Origin: DATAGF01 sp963819845
GTDB taxonomy: Bacteria; Actinomycetota; Thermoleophilia; Miltoncostaeales; Miltoncostaeaceae
Reading direction: 5' to 3'
Assembly (NCBI GenBank): GCA_963819845.1
Contig: CAWFXQ010000014.1
Span: forward strand, 124,001-188,000
Length of the DNA: 64,000 nt
Positions 32,414 through 42,594 of this stretch are shown here, piece by piece (within the stretch, counting starts at the first letter, position 1; each line of letters opens with the position of its first letter). Both the position numbers and the translations under genes were made by a program. The notes below the pieces were generated by a model that had not been told where the DNA came from, ran no database searches, and was given only the letters and a program-made list of their open reading frames with translations.

Positions 32414-34684
32414 TCATGGCGCGTCAACGACCTCCCGGGGCCGGCCGGTCTCGCCCTCGCGTCCCTCGCCGTCATGCGGTGGCTCGATCGTGAGGTTGGG
32501 CAGAACGCGGTCGAGCCAGCGCGGGATGTACCAGGACTTCTCGCCCAGCAGCGTGAGCAGCGCCGGGATGAGCGTCATCCGCACGATGAGGGCATCCGTG
32601 ATGATCGCCACCGCCAGCAGGAGGCCGAACTCCTTGGGGACGCGATCCGCGCTGAGGATGAACGCGGCGAAGACCGTGCCCATGATGATCGCGGCGGCCA
32701 CGATCACCCGCCCGATCGCCGCGATGCCGTGCTCGACGGCCGCGCGGGTGGCCTCCCCCCGCACGTGCCTCTCGCGGATGCGGCTGATCAGGAAGACCAC
32801 GTAGTCCATCGAGAGGCCGAACAGGATCGCGAACGCGATCGGTGGCACGAAGGTCTCGATCGGGCCGGTGGTGTCGAGGCCCGTGAGGCCCAGCAGGTGG
32901 CCCTCCTGCACCACCATGGTCAGCACGCCGAACCCGACGAGCGCCGACAGGATCGTCGTGATCGCCGCTGTGAGCGAGATCACGATCGAGCGGAACGCCA
33001 TCGTCAGCACGAGGAACGTGACGCCGACGATGTAGAGCAGGAAGTACGGCGCCCGCTGGAAGATCCTGTCGGCGATGTCCTTGAACGCCGCGGTCTGGCC
33101 GCTGACGTAGGCCACCGCATCGCCTCCGGCGAGGGCCGTGGGGACGACCTCGTCGCGGATGCGGTCGACGAGCGCGTCGGTCGCCTCGGCCTGGGGCGCC
33201 GAGCCCGGCGTCACGAACACGATGGCGACCGTCTCCTCGTCGTTCAGCTCCGGCGCGCCGACCTGGGCCACGTCGTCGACGCCCTCCAGGGCGTCGGCGA
33301 TCCTCTGCGGCGCCCCGGGGTCGCCGTTCACGTCGATCACGATCGGGATCGGGCCGTTGAACCCGGGCCCGAAGCCCTCCGCCAGGAGGTCGTACGCCCG
33401 CCGGCTGGTCTGCTCGTCCGGCTGGGTCCCCTGGTCGGCGGCGCCCAGCCGCACGACGCTCGACGTCGAGGCGAGCAGCAGGACCGCCAGCAGGACCACG
33501 GGGAAGACGACCTTGGCGTGGGCGCAGACGAACCGCCCCCAGCGGGCGGTGAGGGTCTTCTGCCGTCCCTCCTCGGAGTCGTCCAGCGGCTTCAGGAAGG
33601 GCACCTTCAGCCGGTCGACCTTGGTGCCGAGCAGGGCGAGCACCGACAGGAGCAGCGAGTTGGCGATGAGGACGGTCGTCAGCACGCCCAGGGCGCTGCC
33701 GACGCCCAGGATGGTCACGAACGTGAGCCCGATGAAGGCCAGCCCGGTGACCGAGATCGCGACGGTCACGCCGGCGAAGATCACCGCGCGTCCGGCGGAC
33801 GCGCCGGCCTCGGCGGCCGCGTCCCGTGACGAGAGCCCCGAGTGCAGCAGCTCTCGGAACCTCGTCACGATGAACAGCGAGTAGTCGATGCCGACCCCGA
33901 GGCCGATCATCGACACCAGGATCGGCGTGACGGTGTTGACGGTGGTGAGGCCGGCGAAGATGAACAGCAGCAGGAACGCCGTGGCCAGGGCGACGATGGC
34001 CAGCGCGATGGGGATGAACATCGCCACGACGGTGCGGAAGACGACCAGCAGCACGATGATCGCCGCCAGCAGGCCCAGCAGCTCGGCGGTTCCCTGCTCG
34101 AGGGGCGGGAACTCCGCGTCGCCGTTGAACTCGACCGTGACGCCCACCGGCGCGACGGCCTCCCGGAAGAAGTCCTGCACCGCGACGACCGAGTCGCGAT
34201 CCGCATCCTCGATGGTCTGGTCGAACTGCGCCTCGGCGTAGGCGATGCGCCCGTCGTCCGAGACCGTGTCGGGGTCGAACGGATCCTTCACGTCGGTCAG
34301 GCCGGCCTCGCCGTCCTCGGGCGTGTCCGATGGCGGCGCGAACTCGGTGCGCGCCGTCGTCACGGCCTCCTCGATCGCCGCCCTGCGCTCCGGGGTGTCG
34401 AGGCGCTCTCCCGGCGGAGCCGCGAAGACGACGTTGAGCACGCCGCCCTGCTCGGAGACGAACTCGCTCTCGATCAGATCCGTCGCCTTCTGGGTGTCGG
34501 ACCCGGGGATGTCGAACTCGTCCTTCAGCGATCCGCCGACGGTGGCGACGAGGCCCACCAGGACCACGATGATCCCGACCCAGCCCAGGATGGTCCGCCA
34601 GGGGTGGTAGGCGAACCAGCGCGCCAGCCTCGCGAGGGCCCCGGTCGAAAGACGCTCGTGCTCGGGAAGCCGTGCCACGTTCAT
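32414..34684 (-). CDS. MMPL/RND-family membrane transporter
   Basis: The 756-residue protein has the duplicated RND layout. A first membrane helix near residue 30 is followed by an extracytoplasmic loop, five more helices, and then the same pattern again. Each half has the family turn DYSLFIVTRFRE (about 267) and DYVVFLISRIRE (about 625). Such proteins export lipids or drugs using the proton gradient. GGAG five bases before ATG 34684 selects this start over a GTG/ATG further upstream. It is convergent with the copy 3 terminator. The cargo is unknown, and no TetR regulator is adjacent. Confidence 0.92.
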   Translation of the reverse strand: MNVARLPEHERLSTGALARLARWFAYHPWRTILGWVGIIVVLVGLVATVGGSLKDEFDIPGSDTQKATDLIESEFVSEQGGVLNVVFAAPPGERLDTPERRAAIEEAVTTARTEFAPPSDTPEDGEAGLTDVKDPFDPDTVSDDGRIAYAEAQFDQTIEDADRDSVVAVQDFFREAVAPVGVTVEFNGDAEFPPLEQGTAELLGLLAAIIVLLVVFRTVVAMFIPIALAIVALATAFLLLFIFAGLTTVNTVTPILVSMIGLGVGIDYSLFIVTRFRELLHSGLSSRDAAAEAGASAGRAVIFAGVTVAISVTGLAFIGLTFVTILGVGSALGVLTTVLIANSLLLSVLALLGTKVDRLKVPFLKPLDDSEEGRQKTLTARWGRFVCAHAKVVFPVVLLAVLLLASTSSVVRLGAADQGTQPDEQTSRRAYDLLAEGFGPGFNGPIPIVIDVNGDPGAPQRIADALEGVDDVAQVGAPELNDEETVAIVFVTPGSAPQAEATDALVDRIRDEVVPTALAGGDAVAYVSGQTAAFKDIADRIFQRAPYFLLYIVGVTFLVLTMAFRSIVISLTAAITTILSALVGFGVLTMVVQEGHLLGLTGLDTTGPIETFVPPIAFAILFGLSMDYVVFLISRIRERHVRGEATRAAVEHGIAAIGRVIVAAAIIMGTVFAAFILSADRVPKEFGLLLAVAIITDALIVRMTLIPALLTLLGEKSWYIPRWLDRVLPNLTIEPPHDGEGREGETGRPREVVDAP

Positions 34685-34874
34685 CTCTCCTTTGTCATGG
34701 CTGCCTTCAGCGGGCATCCAGGGGGGCACGCCGTCGCCGGGAGGTCCGCGGCGGTCGATGAGAGGGAGGATCCCGCCGATGCCGGGCCCGCCGGTCGAGC
34801 GGCGATTCTACGGATAGCTCGCCGCGTTGGCCCATGCAGCGGGACCTGCTCGTTGACCAGGATCCGACGTCTCC

Positions 34875-34890
34875 GATCCTTCACGGCCCA
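34875..34890 (+). repeat. Degraded copy 4 of the tRNA-Lys 3' end
   Basis: ATCCTTCACGGCCCA matches the last 15 bases of tRNA-Lys exactly; the bases before it have diverged. No hairpin terminator follows. It coincides with the stop codon and last codons of the ATP-grasp gene on the other strand. Confidence 0.6.
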
Positions 34891-35978
34891 CTTCCTGCCC
34901 CGTCCCCGCCGGCGCGCCGTCGAGCGAGAGACGCCCTCAGGGCCACCGTGACCTCGCCGATCGGGCCGTCGGGGTCGAGCAGCGACCACCAGGCGTTGCC
35001 CTCGGTGAGGGTGACCTCGTCGGGCGTGACGGCGACGTCCCAGCCGACGGCCGGGAGCACCGCGAAGGCGCGGGCGGCTCGCAGCGCGAGGTCCCGCGCC
35101 TCCTCCCAGCCGGGCGCGACATGGCCGGCCAGCGCGATGCCCGTCGTCGGGTGGACCGGGACGTGGACGAACGCGAAGCCTCCCGGGCCGACCGTGAGGG
35201 GCGTGGCGAGCGAGCCGTCCTCGTTCATCAGGGCCCAGAGGTTGCCCGTGCTGCCGCCGTGGAACGAGTCGATGGGCTGATCGCCGATGGCGAGACGGAT
35301 GCCCCAGGACAGCACCCGCGCCCGCCCGTCGGGCTCGACCAGCGTCATGACGCGGATCGTCTGGAGCGCCCGGCTGCCGGTGAGGCGCACCAGCTCCGGG
35401 TGGGGGTGGAGCCGCTCCTGCACGACGTAGGCCGGGTGCCGGTCGGCCAGGAGCTCCTGCGCGAGAGCGTCCCAGGCGACGGGGCCGCCGTCGTGGCGGA
35501 CCGCGCCCTCGGGGGCGCGCGCGAGCACCCGCACGCCGATGCCGCGGTGGCCGTCAACCGGCTTCACCACGAACTCGGCCGGCGCGCGGTCGCCGAGCAG
35601 CCGCGCCCACGCGGCCGCCGTGGCGCCGGCGTCGGGCGACCGCTCCAGCGTCGCGGCCAGGGGCGGCGTCGGCAGGCCGAACCGCTCGCATGCCGCCGCG
35701 AACAGGCGCTTGTCCTCGCACAGCGGGACGGCCTCGGGGGGGTTGAGCGCCTCCTGCAGCCGCTCGAGGTGACGCGGGACCACGGCCCACGGCTTCTGCG
35801 CCGGGCTCTGGCGCGGGTCGAGGAGGCCCGCCGCGGCCATGTCCCCCAGGTGCCACCCGCGCGTTCGCAGGCGCAGCGCCCTCAGGGCGACGAGCCCGAC
35901 GGGAGCGTCGTAGAACGCGGCGGCGTCGCTCAGCCGTCGCGCGACGCGGGCGGCGCGCGGGTCCGCTCTGGTGATCAT
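34881..35978 (-). CDS. Sugar-transfer-associated ATP-grasp protein
   Basis: The 365-residue protein fits the ATP-grasp group found with polysaccharide genes: FVVKPVDGHRGIGVRVL near residue 138 (the glycine-rich ATP loop), VVQERLHPHPEL near 195, and TIRVMTLVEPDGRARVL near 211. SFHGGSTGNLWALMNEDG and VTLTEGNAWW complete the active-site side. GGAGGGG precedes ATG 35978. The last codons and TGA lie inside the degraded tRNA-Lys repeat, so the natural C-terminus may have been replaced. The substrate is unknown. Confidence 0.8.
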   Translation of the reverse strand: MITRADPRAARVARRLSDAAAFYDAPVGLVALRALRLRTRGWHLGDMAAAGLLDPRQSPAQKPWAVVPRHLERLQEALNPPEAVPLCEDKRLFAAACERFGLPTPPLAATLERSPDAGATAAAWARLLGDRAPAEFVVKPVDGHRGIGVRVLARAPEGAVRHDGGPVAWDALAQELLADRHPAYVVQERLHPHPELVRLTGSRALQTIRVMTLVEPDGRARVLSWGIRLAIGDQPIDSFHGGSTGNLWALMNEDGSLATPLTVGPGGFAFVHVPVHPTTGIALAGHVAPGWEEARDLALRAARAFAVLPAVGWDVAVTPDEVTLTEGNAWWSLLDPDGPIGEVTVALRASLARRRAGGDGAGSGP

Positions 35979-36063
35979 GCGCCCCTCCGGGATCGAGGCG
36001 TCGTGACTGACCCGGCGAGGGTAGCCGCCCCGGGCATCGCGGGAGAACTCGCCGACAGGCGGG

Positions 36064-37941
36064 TCAGGCGCCGATGCACCGGCGGCGCCGGCGGCGCGCC
36101 ACCGGGCCGCGGGCGGCGCGGTCGCCGTAGGCGAGCGCCATCGCCACCGCCACGTAGGGCAGGGCGACGACGTACACGAGCGAGCCGACGAAGTTGATCA
36201 CGGGCAGCGGCAGGCTGGTCGTCAACAGAAGGGCGAGCCCGAGGATCAGCGCCGGGACCAGCCCGGCCAGGGTCAGCAGGACGACGAGCACCGCCGTGCG
36301 CCACCAGCGCCCGCGCACCAGCTCCGAGCTGCGGCGCAGGCAGTCGCGCGCACCGAGGCCCTCGAGGACGCAGACCTGCGGGATGAAGGCGTACCGCAGG
36401 GCCTGCCGCACGGCCCAGGGGATCCCCACGATGCTGACGAACAGCAGCAGCACGATGGCCGCGGCGCGGCCGAGGGCGCCGAGCAGCGGCCGCCACCGCG
36501 GGGCGATGGCGCGGTAGGCCGGAAGGGCCCCGATCGACCGCCCGGACTCGGCCTGGCGCATCGCCTCGGCCGTCGCAGCCGTCATGACGATGTATGCGAC
36601 CAGGCTCGCGGCGCCCCCGATGAGCAGGGCGAAGGGGAACGCGATCCGGAGGTCGCTGTCTGAGGCGGTCTGGAGCGAGGGCGTCCAGATGAGACCGGAC
36701 TGGATCGCGCTGCCGAGAGCGGACAGCGGGACGAAGATCAGGCCGATGCGCGTCATGGGGCCGATGTGCCGGCCGTAGACGCGTCGCGCGGCTCGCACCA
36801 CCTGGCCGACGGCCCGGCGCGCCACGATGGGGTCGGCCTCCACCGGCGACCACCGCGTGAGGCGCGCCGAGGCGACGAGTGTTGCCCCCACGACCAAGAG
36901 GATGATGCCCGTCGCCCACGGAGAGTCGAGCGCGTCCGCGTAGACCGTGGACCCGAATGCGACGGTGTCGCAGAAGAAGCCCGTGACGCTCACGCCCAGC
37001 GAGCCCCCGCTCGGGACCGCGATCGACGAGCCGCGCAGGCCCTCGTCCCAGTCGATGGGCCGCGACCACTTCTTGTTGGTGTTCGGGCCGCTGGGGGCGT
37101 TGAACAGCCCGCGCGCCTGCTGCCCCCAGTTGCCCTCGAACGCCAGCCAGGCGAAGGGGTCGTCGCGGCCGGCGGGCTCGCGCACCAGCCGCGCCTCGGG
37201 CGCGAGGCGGGTCGAGGGGCCGGTCGTGTCGTCGCACCCGAAGCCCTCGCTGGCGCTGCGCCCCAGCCACAGCGCGGACGAGTAGTAGTTCGCGTGGGAC
37301 CCGGCCGCGGGGTAGACCACCGGGTGCGTCCCCTCGCGCTCGATCTTGTCGCCGTCCCAGCCGGCGCGCTCGCCCCCGTCGTGCTGTGAGTAGCCGACCG
37401 AGATCGGCTCCTGGCCCAGCGCCTGGGCCGGGGTGTCGGCCGCGAAGACGAGCTGGACCATCTCCCAGTCGCCCTCGTGCAGGTCGTTGAACTGGTTGAA
37501 GTAGTAGAAGAACCAGAACTGAAGCGCGAGCCGCCCCGGCGCGTCCGGCTGGGTGACGATGTGGGCGTAGGCGACCGGGGGCTCGCCCTGCCCGAGCCGG
37601 ATGGCGTCCGTCGCGTAGGTGCAGCCCGGCGAGAACGGGCTGCCCGGGACGTCGAGGTACCACCGGTCGTCGCGGCCGTGGAGGTCGGCGGCCGTCGGGG
37701 CGGGGATCGCGGGAGCCTGCTCCCCCGACTCGGCGCGGCGGCGCAGCACGATGTCGGGGCGGTCGAAGACGAGCTCGACCGGTGACGGGATGAACTGCTC
37801 GCCGCTCGTGTCACACGGCGGCTGCTCCTGGTCCTTGAGCTTCACGATCGGCGCGAAGCGGTCGGCCAGGCGCTGGCCGTCGGACGTCGCGGCGACCGCG
37901 GGGGTCGCGAGCGCCGCCAGCAGGCCCAGGGCCAGCAGCAC
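36064..37941 (-). CDS. Secreted Vps62/DUF946-like domain fused to a multi-helix membrane domain
   Basis: The protein has a signal sequence (LLALGLLAALATPAVAA). A Vps62-like region follows (about 35-270) with WFFYYFNQFNDLHEGDWEM and the signature SHANYYSSALW, then a C-terminal half (about 300-625) with six or so membrane helices. That second half resembles the neighbouring DUF6159-like gene. GTG 37941 is used; a CTG at 37959 overlapping the upstream stop would add six residues, including a helpful Arg. The role is unknown. The two genes are almost certainly co-transcribed. Confidence 0.72.
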   Translation of the reverse strand: MLLALGLLAALATPAVAATSDGQRLADRFAPIVKLKDQEQPPCDTSGEQFIPSPVELVFDRPDIVLRRRAESGEQAPAIPAPTAADLHGRDDRWYLDVPGSPFSPGCTYATDAIRLGQGEPPVAYAHIVTQPDAPGRLALQFWFFYYFNQFNDLHEGDWEMVQLVFAADTPAQALGQEPISVGYSQHDGGERAGWDGDKIEREGTHPVVYPAAGSHANYYSSALWLGRSASEGFGCDDTTGPSTRLAPEARLVREPAGRDDPFAWLAFEGNWGQQARGLFNAPSGPNTNKKWSRPIDWDEGLRGSSIAVPSGGSLGVSVTGFFCDTVAFGSTVYADALDSPWATGIILLVVGATLVASARLTRWSPVEADPIVARRAVGQVVRAARRVYGRHIGPMTRIGLIFVPLSALGSAIQSGLIWTPSLQTASDSDLRIAFPFALLIGGAASLVAYIVMTAATAEAMRQAESGRSIGALPAYRAIAPRWRPLLGALGRAAAIVLLLFVSIVGIPWAVRQALRYAFIPQVCVLEGLGARDCLRRSSELVRGRWWRTAVLVVLLTLAGLVPALILGLALLLTTSLPLPVINFVGSLVYVVALPYVAVAMALAYGDRAARGPVARRRRRRCIGA

Positions 37942-37955
37942 CCGGCCGGCCGGGG

Positions 37956-38789
37956 TCAGATGGTGCCCCTCGCGATCCCGCGGGGCTGGACCGCGCCCGA
38001 CAACTCCGCCTCCGTGAAGGCGCCGGTCGCGCCCTTGCCGACGGCGAAGCGGTAGAGCGCCACGGCGAAGATCTGCGACAGGGCCGTGCTGATGATGGCC
38101 GCGACGATCAGGATGACCACGGCCACGGCGATGAGCACGCCCGTGACGGCGGCCTGGCCGATGGCGACGCCGATCAGCACCAGGATCGCCGCCGGGACCA
38201 GGGCCGCCAGGAACACGATCGCCCCGATCGAGAACTGGCCCGTGACCTGCTCGCCCCAGCGCTCGCGGAAGATGTGCGCCGAGCGCTTGAGCGTGTCGAT
38301 CGGCCCGGTGTTCTCCAGGGCGATGACCGGCACCGCGAGGAAGGTCACCAGGCTCCACGCGACGGCGATGCCCCCGAGCAGGATGTCCCCCAGCGGCCCG
38401 GCCCGCTCCGCGAGGCCGCGGATGATGACGTTCACGCTGGCGAGCAGCGCCGCCCAGCCGGCGATCGCGCCCAGGCGCTGACGCGCGACGGCCATCCCGC
38501 TGGCCACCGTCGCGTCCTGCCCGTCCAGCACCTGGGCGGCGGCGGCGGCCAGGGCCACGCTGAAGAACACGCCCACGAACGTGAGGACGTAGATGCCGAT
38601 CGCGGCCAGGATGACGCCGGCGACGGTCTGGTCGTCGTCGAAGAGCAGCCACGAGGGGATGGCGAAGGCGGCCCCGAGCGCGAGCGACGCCAGAGCCGCC
38701 AGCACCGGGAAGACCGCGAGCGACCTGTCGGAGCGCAGGACGCCCCAACTCGTCTTGGTCAGCTCCCACCCGCGCCGAATCCGCCCCAT
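37956..38789 (-). CDS. DUF6159-like membrane protein
   Basis: The 277-residue protein starts with MGRIRRGWELTKTSWGVLR, then LFDDDQTVAG, and about six membrane helices in three pairs. It closely fits the DUF6159 family. ENTGPIDTLKRSAHIFRERW is a conserved cytosolic loop. No biochemical role is known. It lies directly upstream of the Vps62-domain gene on the same strand, with a start-stop overlap possible at 37956-37959. Confidence 0.78.
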   Translation of the reverse strand: MGRIRRGWELTKTSWGVLRSDRSLAVFPVLAALASLALGAAFAIPSWLLFDDDQTVAGVILAAIGIYVLTFVGVFFSVALAAAAAQVLDGQDATVASGMAVARQRLGAIAGWAALLASVNVIIRGLAERAGPLGDILLGGIAVAWSLVTFLAVPVIALENTGPIDTLKRSAHIFRERWGEQVTGQFSIGAIVFLAALVPAAILVLIGVAIGQAAVTGVLIAVAVVILIVAAIISTALSQIFAVALYRFAVGKGATGAFTEAELSGAVQPRGIARGTI

Positions 38790-38808
38790 CGCCCCCTCCG
38801 GCTCGTTC

Positions 38809-39961
38809 TCAGCTGCCCCCGCGCGCGGCGCCGGCGCGCCGCCTCAGCGGCCTCGCGGCACGTCCCGCCCGCTCCGCCAGCCACCAGGGGTCGAGGATGC
38901 CCGGGTCGGTCACCCGGCCGGGCAGGGCGGCGGCGGCGGCGATGCGTCCCGCGATGCGCGCCGACGATTCTCCCACGTCGCGGCCCCGCAGCGCATCCCG
39001 GAGCGCCCCGAGCTCGCCGTCGAGCCAGACGTAGCGGGTCGGCGTCCACGGCGCGGGGCCCGCGGGCTCGATGCCCAGGGCCGTCTCGACGGCGCGGCGC
39101 GGGATGTCGAAGCCGCTGCGCACCATCAGGCCCACCGAGGCCCCCAGGCGCAGGTTGACGTCGTGCACCAGCAGGCGGCCGTCGCGCTCGAGGAAGCTGA
39201 TGGTCGCCGGGCCGCGGTAGGCGACCCCCCCGAGCAGGCGCTCGATGGCCCCGGCCATCCCCTCCGGCGCCGCCACCGTGCGCTGGACGCAGGCCACGCC
39301 CGTGGCGCGCGGGTAGTCGCGCGAGATCCGCGAGCAGACCACCTGGGTGGCGCCGACGCCGCGGACGCAGTGGCCCACCCAGCGCCGGCCGTTCGACCCG
39401 CTCCTGCACCAGCGCGTCGATGCCGGCGCGGCGCAGGCGGGCGACGGCCGCGTCGCGCTCGGCAGCGGTGGCGGCGAATGTGATGGCGGCCGCGGCGACG
39501 TCCGAGTGCGACAGGACCGGCTTGACGATGCACGGCAGCGCGGGCCAGGGCCCGTCGGGGCCGTCGTCGCCCACCGTGATCGTGCCCGGGTGGTCGACGC
39601 CCGCCCCGGCCGCCGTGCGGACGAGCTCGCGCTTGTCGCACAGCGCGCGGTACTGGAGGGCGTCCGGGCCGACGCGGACCGCGGCCCCGAGGTCGGGGTC
39701 CCGGTGGGCAAGCAGCCGGACGATGTCCTCGTCCACGGGCAGGACGGCGTCGATGGCCTCCCGGCGGCACAGCTCGGACAGGCGGTCGAGGAAGCCCTCG
39801 GGGTCGGCCGCGGGCGGCGGATAGGCCAGCGGCCGCCGGCACCAGCGCGAGACGCCGCCCGGGGCGCCCTCCGGGTGGGCGCCCACGACGGTCATGCCGG
39901 CGCGGGCCAGCGAGCGGCACGCCTGCGCTCCGGCGCGGTAGCCGGTCCAGAGCACGAGCAC
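38809..39961 (-). pseudogene. ATP-grasp ligase-like protein with a single-base frameshift
   Basis: The N-terminus (VLWTGYRAGAQACRSLARAG, then VVGAHPEGAPGG and VLPVDEDIVRLLA) runs to DALVQERV. The frame changes at 39391-39397 (GTTCGAC on the plus strand) and resumes as NGRRWVGHCVRG. The C-terminal ATP-grasp features (TISFLERDGRLLVHDVNLRL) are intact. Removing one base restores roughly 384 residues. The family resembles carbamoyl-phosphate-synthase-like or PylC-like ATP-grasp proteins; the substrate is unknown. GTG 39961 is the start. Confidence 0.75.
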
Positions 39962-40028
39962 GCGCGCGCCCCGCGCGGGGCGCGACGACCGCCGCGCCGG
40001 TGGCGCGGGCGCGACGGTCAGGCGCGCG

Positions 40029-41108
<1,080 letters not shown>

Positions 41109-41154
41109 CGCCGACCTCCCCTCGAGTCATGACCGCGCGGACACAAGGGTATCC

Positions 41155-41260
41155 TCAGCCGCCCTCCTGGATCGGGTGGTTGGCCATCAGGAGGCCGTCC
41201 GGGTCAACGCGACCGCGGATCTCGCGCTCGACCGCCGTCACCGCGTTGCCGGAGAGGCCC
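41155..41260 (-). pseudogene. Possible C-terminal remnant of an FAD-linked oxidase
   Basis: On the minus strand an open tail reads GNAVTAVEREIRGRVDPDGL, then LMANHPIQEGG and a stop. This resembles the end of FAD-linked oxidases (the DPDGL segment). Upstream in the same frame the sequence becomes Pro/Gly-rich noise and there is no start, so it would be a fragment. Evidence is thin. Confidence 0.2.
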
Positions 41261-41302
41261 CGTCCTGGCGGCGGTGCGCCCGCGGGCGGCCCGCGCGCAG
41301 CG

Positions 41303-42541
41303 CTACACGTAGCCGCGCAGTCGAACGGCCCGGGCGACCCGCTCGACGGCCACGCGGTAGGCCGCCTGGCGCAGCGAGCAGCCGTCGGCGGCGGCGCGCG
41401 CGCGGACCTCGTCGTGCGCCGCCACCAGCCGCCGCTCGAGCTCGACGTTGACCTGGGCGCGCTCCCAGGTGGCGTTCTGGGTGTTCTGGGTCCACTCCAG
41501 GTAGCTCACGATCACCCCGCCGGCGTTGGCGAGGATGTCGGGGACGACGAGGACGCCCGCCTCGGCCAGGATGCGGTCGGCCTCGGGAGTGGTGGGGCCG
41601 TTGGCGCCCTCCACGACCATCCGGGCGCGCACCCGGCCGGCCGTGCCGGCGTTCAGCACGCCGCCGACCGCCGCGGGCACGAGGATCTCGCACTCCGTGG
41701 CGAGGAGCTCCTCGTTGGGGATCCGCTCCACCTCCATGCCCTCGTGGCCCACGATGCCGCCGCGCGCGCGCCGGACGAGCTCGTCGACGTCGAGCCCGGC
41801 CGGGTTGCGCACCGCGCCGAGGGCATCGCTGACCGCCACGGCGTGGCAGCCCAGGCGGGCCAGGGCGGCCGCCGCGTGGCTGCCGACGTTGCCGAAGCCC
41901 TGGATCGCGACCCGGGCGCCGCTCAGCGACATGCCCATCGCCCCCGCGGCCTCGCGCGCCACGATCGCGACCCCCTCGCCGGTGGCCTCCACCCGCCCGG
42001 CCGTCCCGCCCAGGTCGAGCGGCTTGCCCGTGACGATCGCGGGGGTGTGCCCGTGCAGGCGCCCGTACTCGTCCATGAGCCAGGCCATCTCGGCCGGCCC
42101 GCTGCCCATGTCCGGCGCCATGATGTCGCGCATCGGGCCCAGCACCTTCTCGAGGCGGTCCATCAGCGCGCGGGTCGCCCGCTGGAGCTCGGCCGGAGAC
42201 AGCTCCTTGGGGTCGAGGTCGATGCCGCCCTTGGCGCCGCCGAACGGCAGGTCCGCGAGGGCGGTCTTCCAGGTCATGCCGGCCGCCAGCGCCCGCACCC
42301 CGTCGAGGTCAACGTCGGGGTGGTACCGCAGGCCGCCCTTGTAGGGCCCCCGGGCGCCGTTGTGCTGCACCCGGTAGGCCGTGAGGAGCCGCAGGCTGCC
42401 GTCGTCGCGGCGCAGGGGCACCTGCGCGGTGATCTCGCGGTAGGGGCGGCTCAGGACCAGCCGCAGGTCGGCGTCGAGCCCCACGGCGTCGGCGGCGCCC
42501 TCGTAGGCGGCCGTGACGGTCTCGAGCTCGACGGAGGACAT
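41303..42541 (-). CDS. gdhA: Glutamate dehydrogenase (Glu/Leu/Phe/Val family)
   Basis: It interconverts glutamate and 2-oxoglutarate with release or capture of ammonia. The 412-residue protein has the substrate loop GPYKGGLRYHP near residue 66, catalytic-site KTALADLPFGGAKGG near 92, and MAPDMGSGPAEMAWLMDEY. The dinucleotide loop IQGFGNVGSHAA is near 212. The length fits hexameric NAD-type bacterial enzymes. It is divergent from ccdA. Confidence 0.92.
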   Translation of the reverse strand: MSSVELETVTAAYEGAADAVGLDADLRLVLSRPYREITAQVPLRRDDGSLRLLTAYRVQHNGARGPYKGGLRYHPDVDLDGVRALAAGMTWKTALADLPFGGAKGGIDLDPKELSPAELQRATRALMDRLEKVLGPMRDIMAPDMGSGPAEMAWLMDEYGRLHGHTPAIVTGKPLDLGGTAGRVEATGEGVAIVAREAAGAMGMSLSGARVAIQGFGNVGSHAAAALARLGCHAVAVSDALGAVRNPAGLDVDELVRRARGGIVGHEGMEVERIPNEELLATECEILVPAAVGGVLNAGTAGRVRARMVVEGANGPTTPEADRILAEAGVLVVPDILANAGGVIVSYLEWTQNTQNATWERAQVNVELERRLVAAHDEVRARAAADGCSLRQAAYRVAVERVARAVRLRGYV

Positions 42542-42582
42542 GGGGCGGCCGCGATCCTGACAGACGGCGGCGCGCGCGCGGC

Positions 42583-42588
42583 TACCAT
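42583..42588 (+). promoter_or_regulatory. Candidate -10 box (TACCAT) for ccdA, leaderless type
   Basis: TACCAT ends 6 bases before the ccdA GTG. CTGACA at 42557-42562 lies 20 bases upstream of the box, a rather long spacing for a -35. Confidence 0.4.
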
Positions 42589-42594
42589 CGGCGC

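Larger units (their letters stand above)
32337..34890. mobile_element. Accessory segment 3 (about 2.55 kb), MMPL cargo
   Basis: The segment starts after repeat copy 3 and ends in a degraded repeat at 34875-34890 (ATCCTTCACGGCCCA still matches). It holds one MMPL transporter. The poor right end makes this segment less certain than the other two. Confidence 0.5.
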
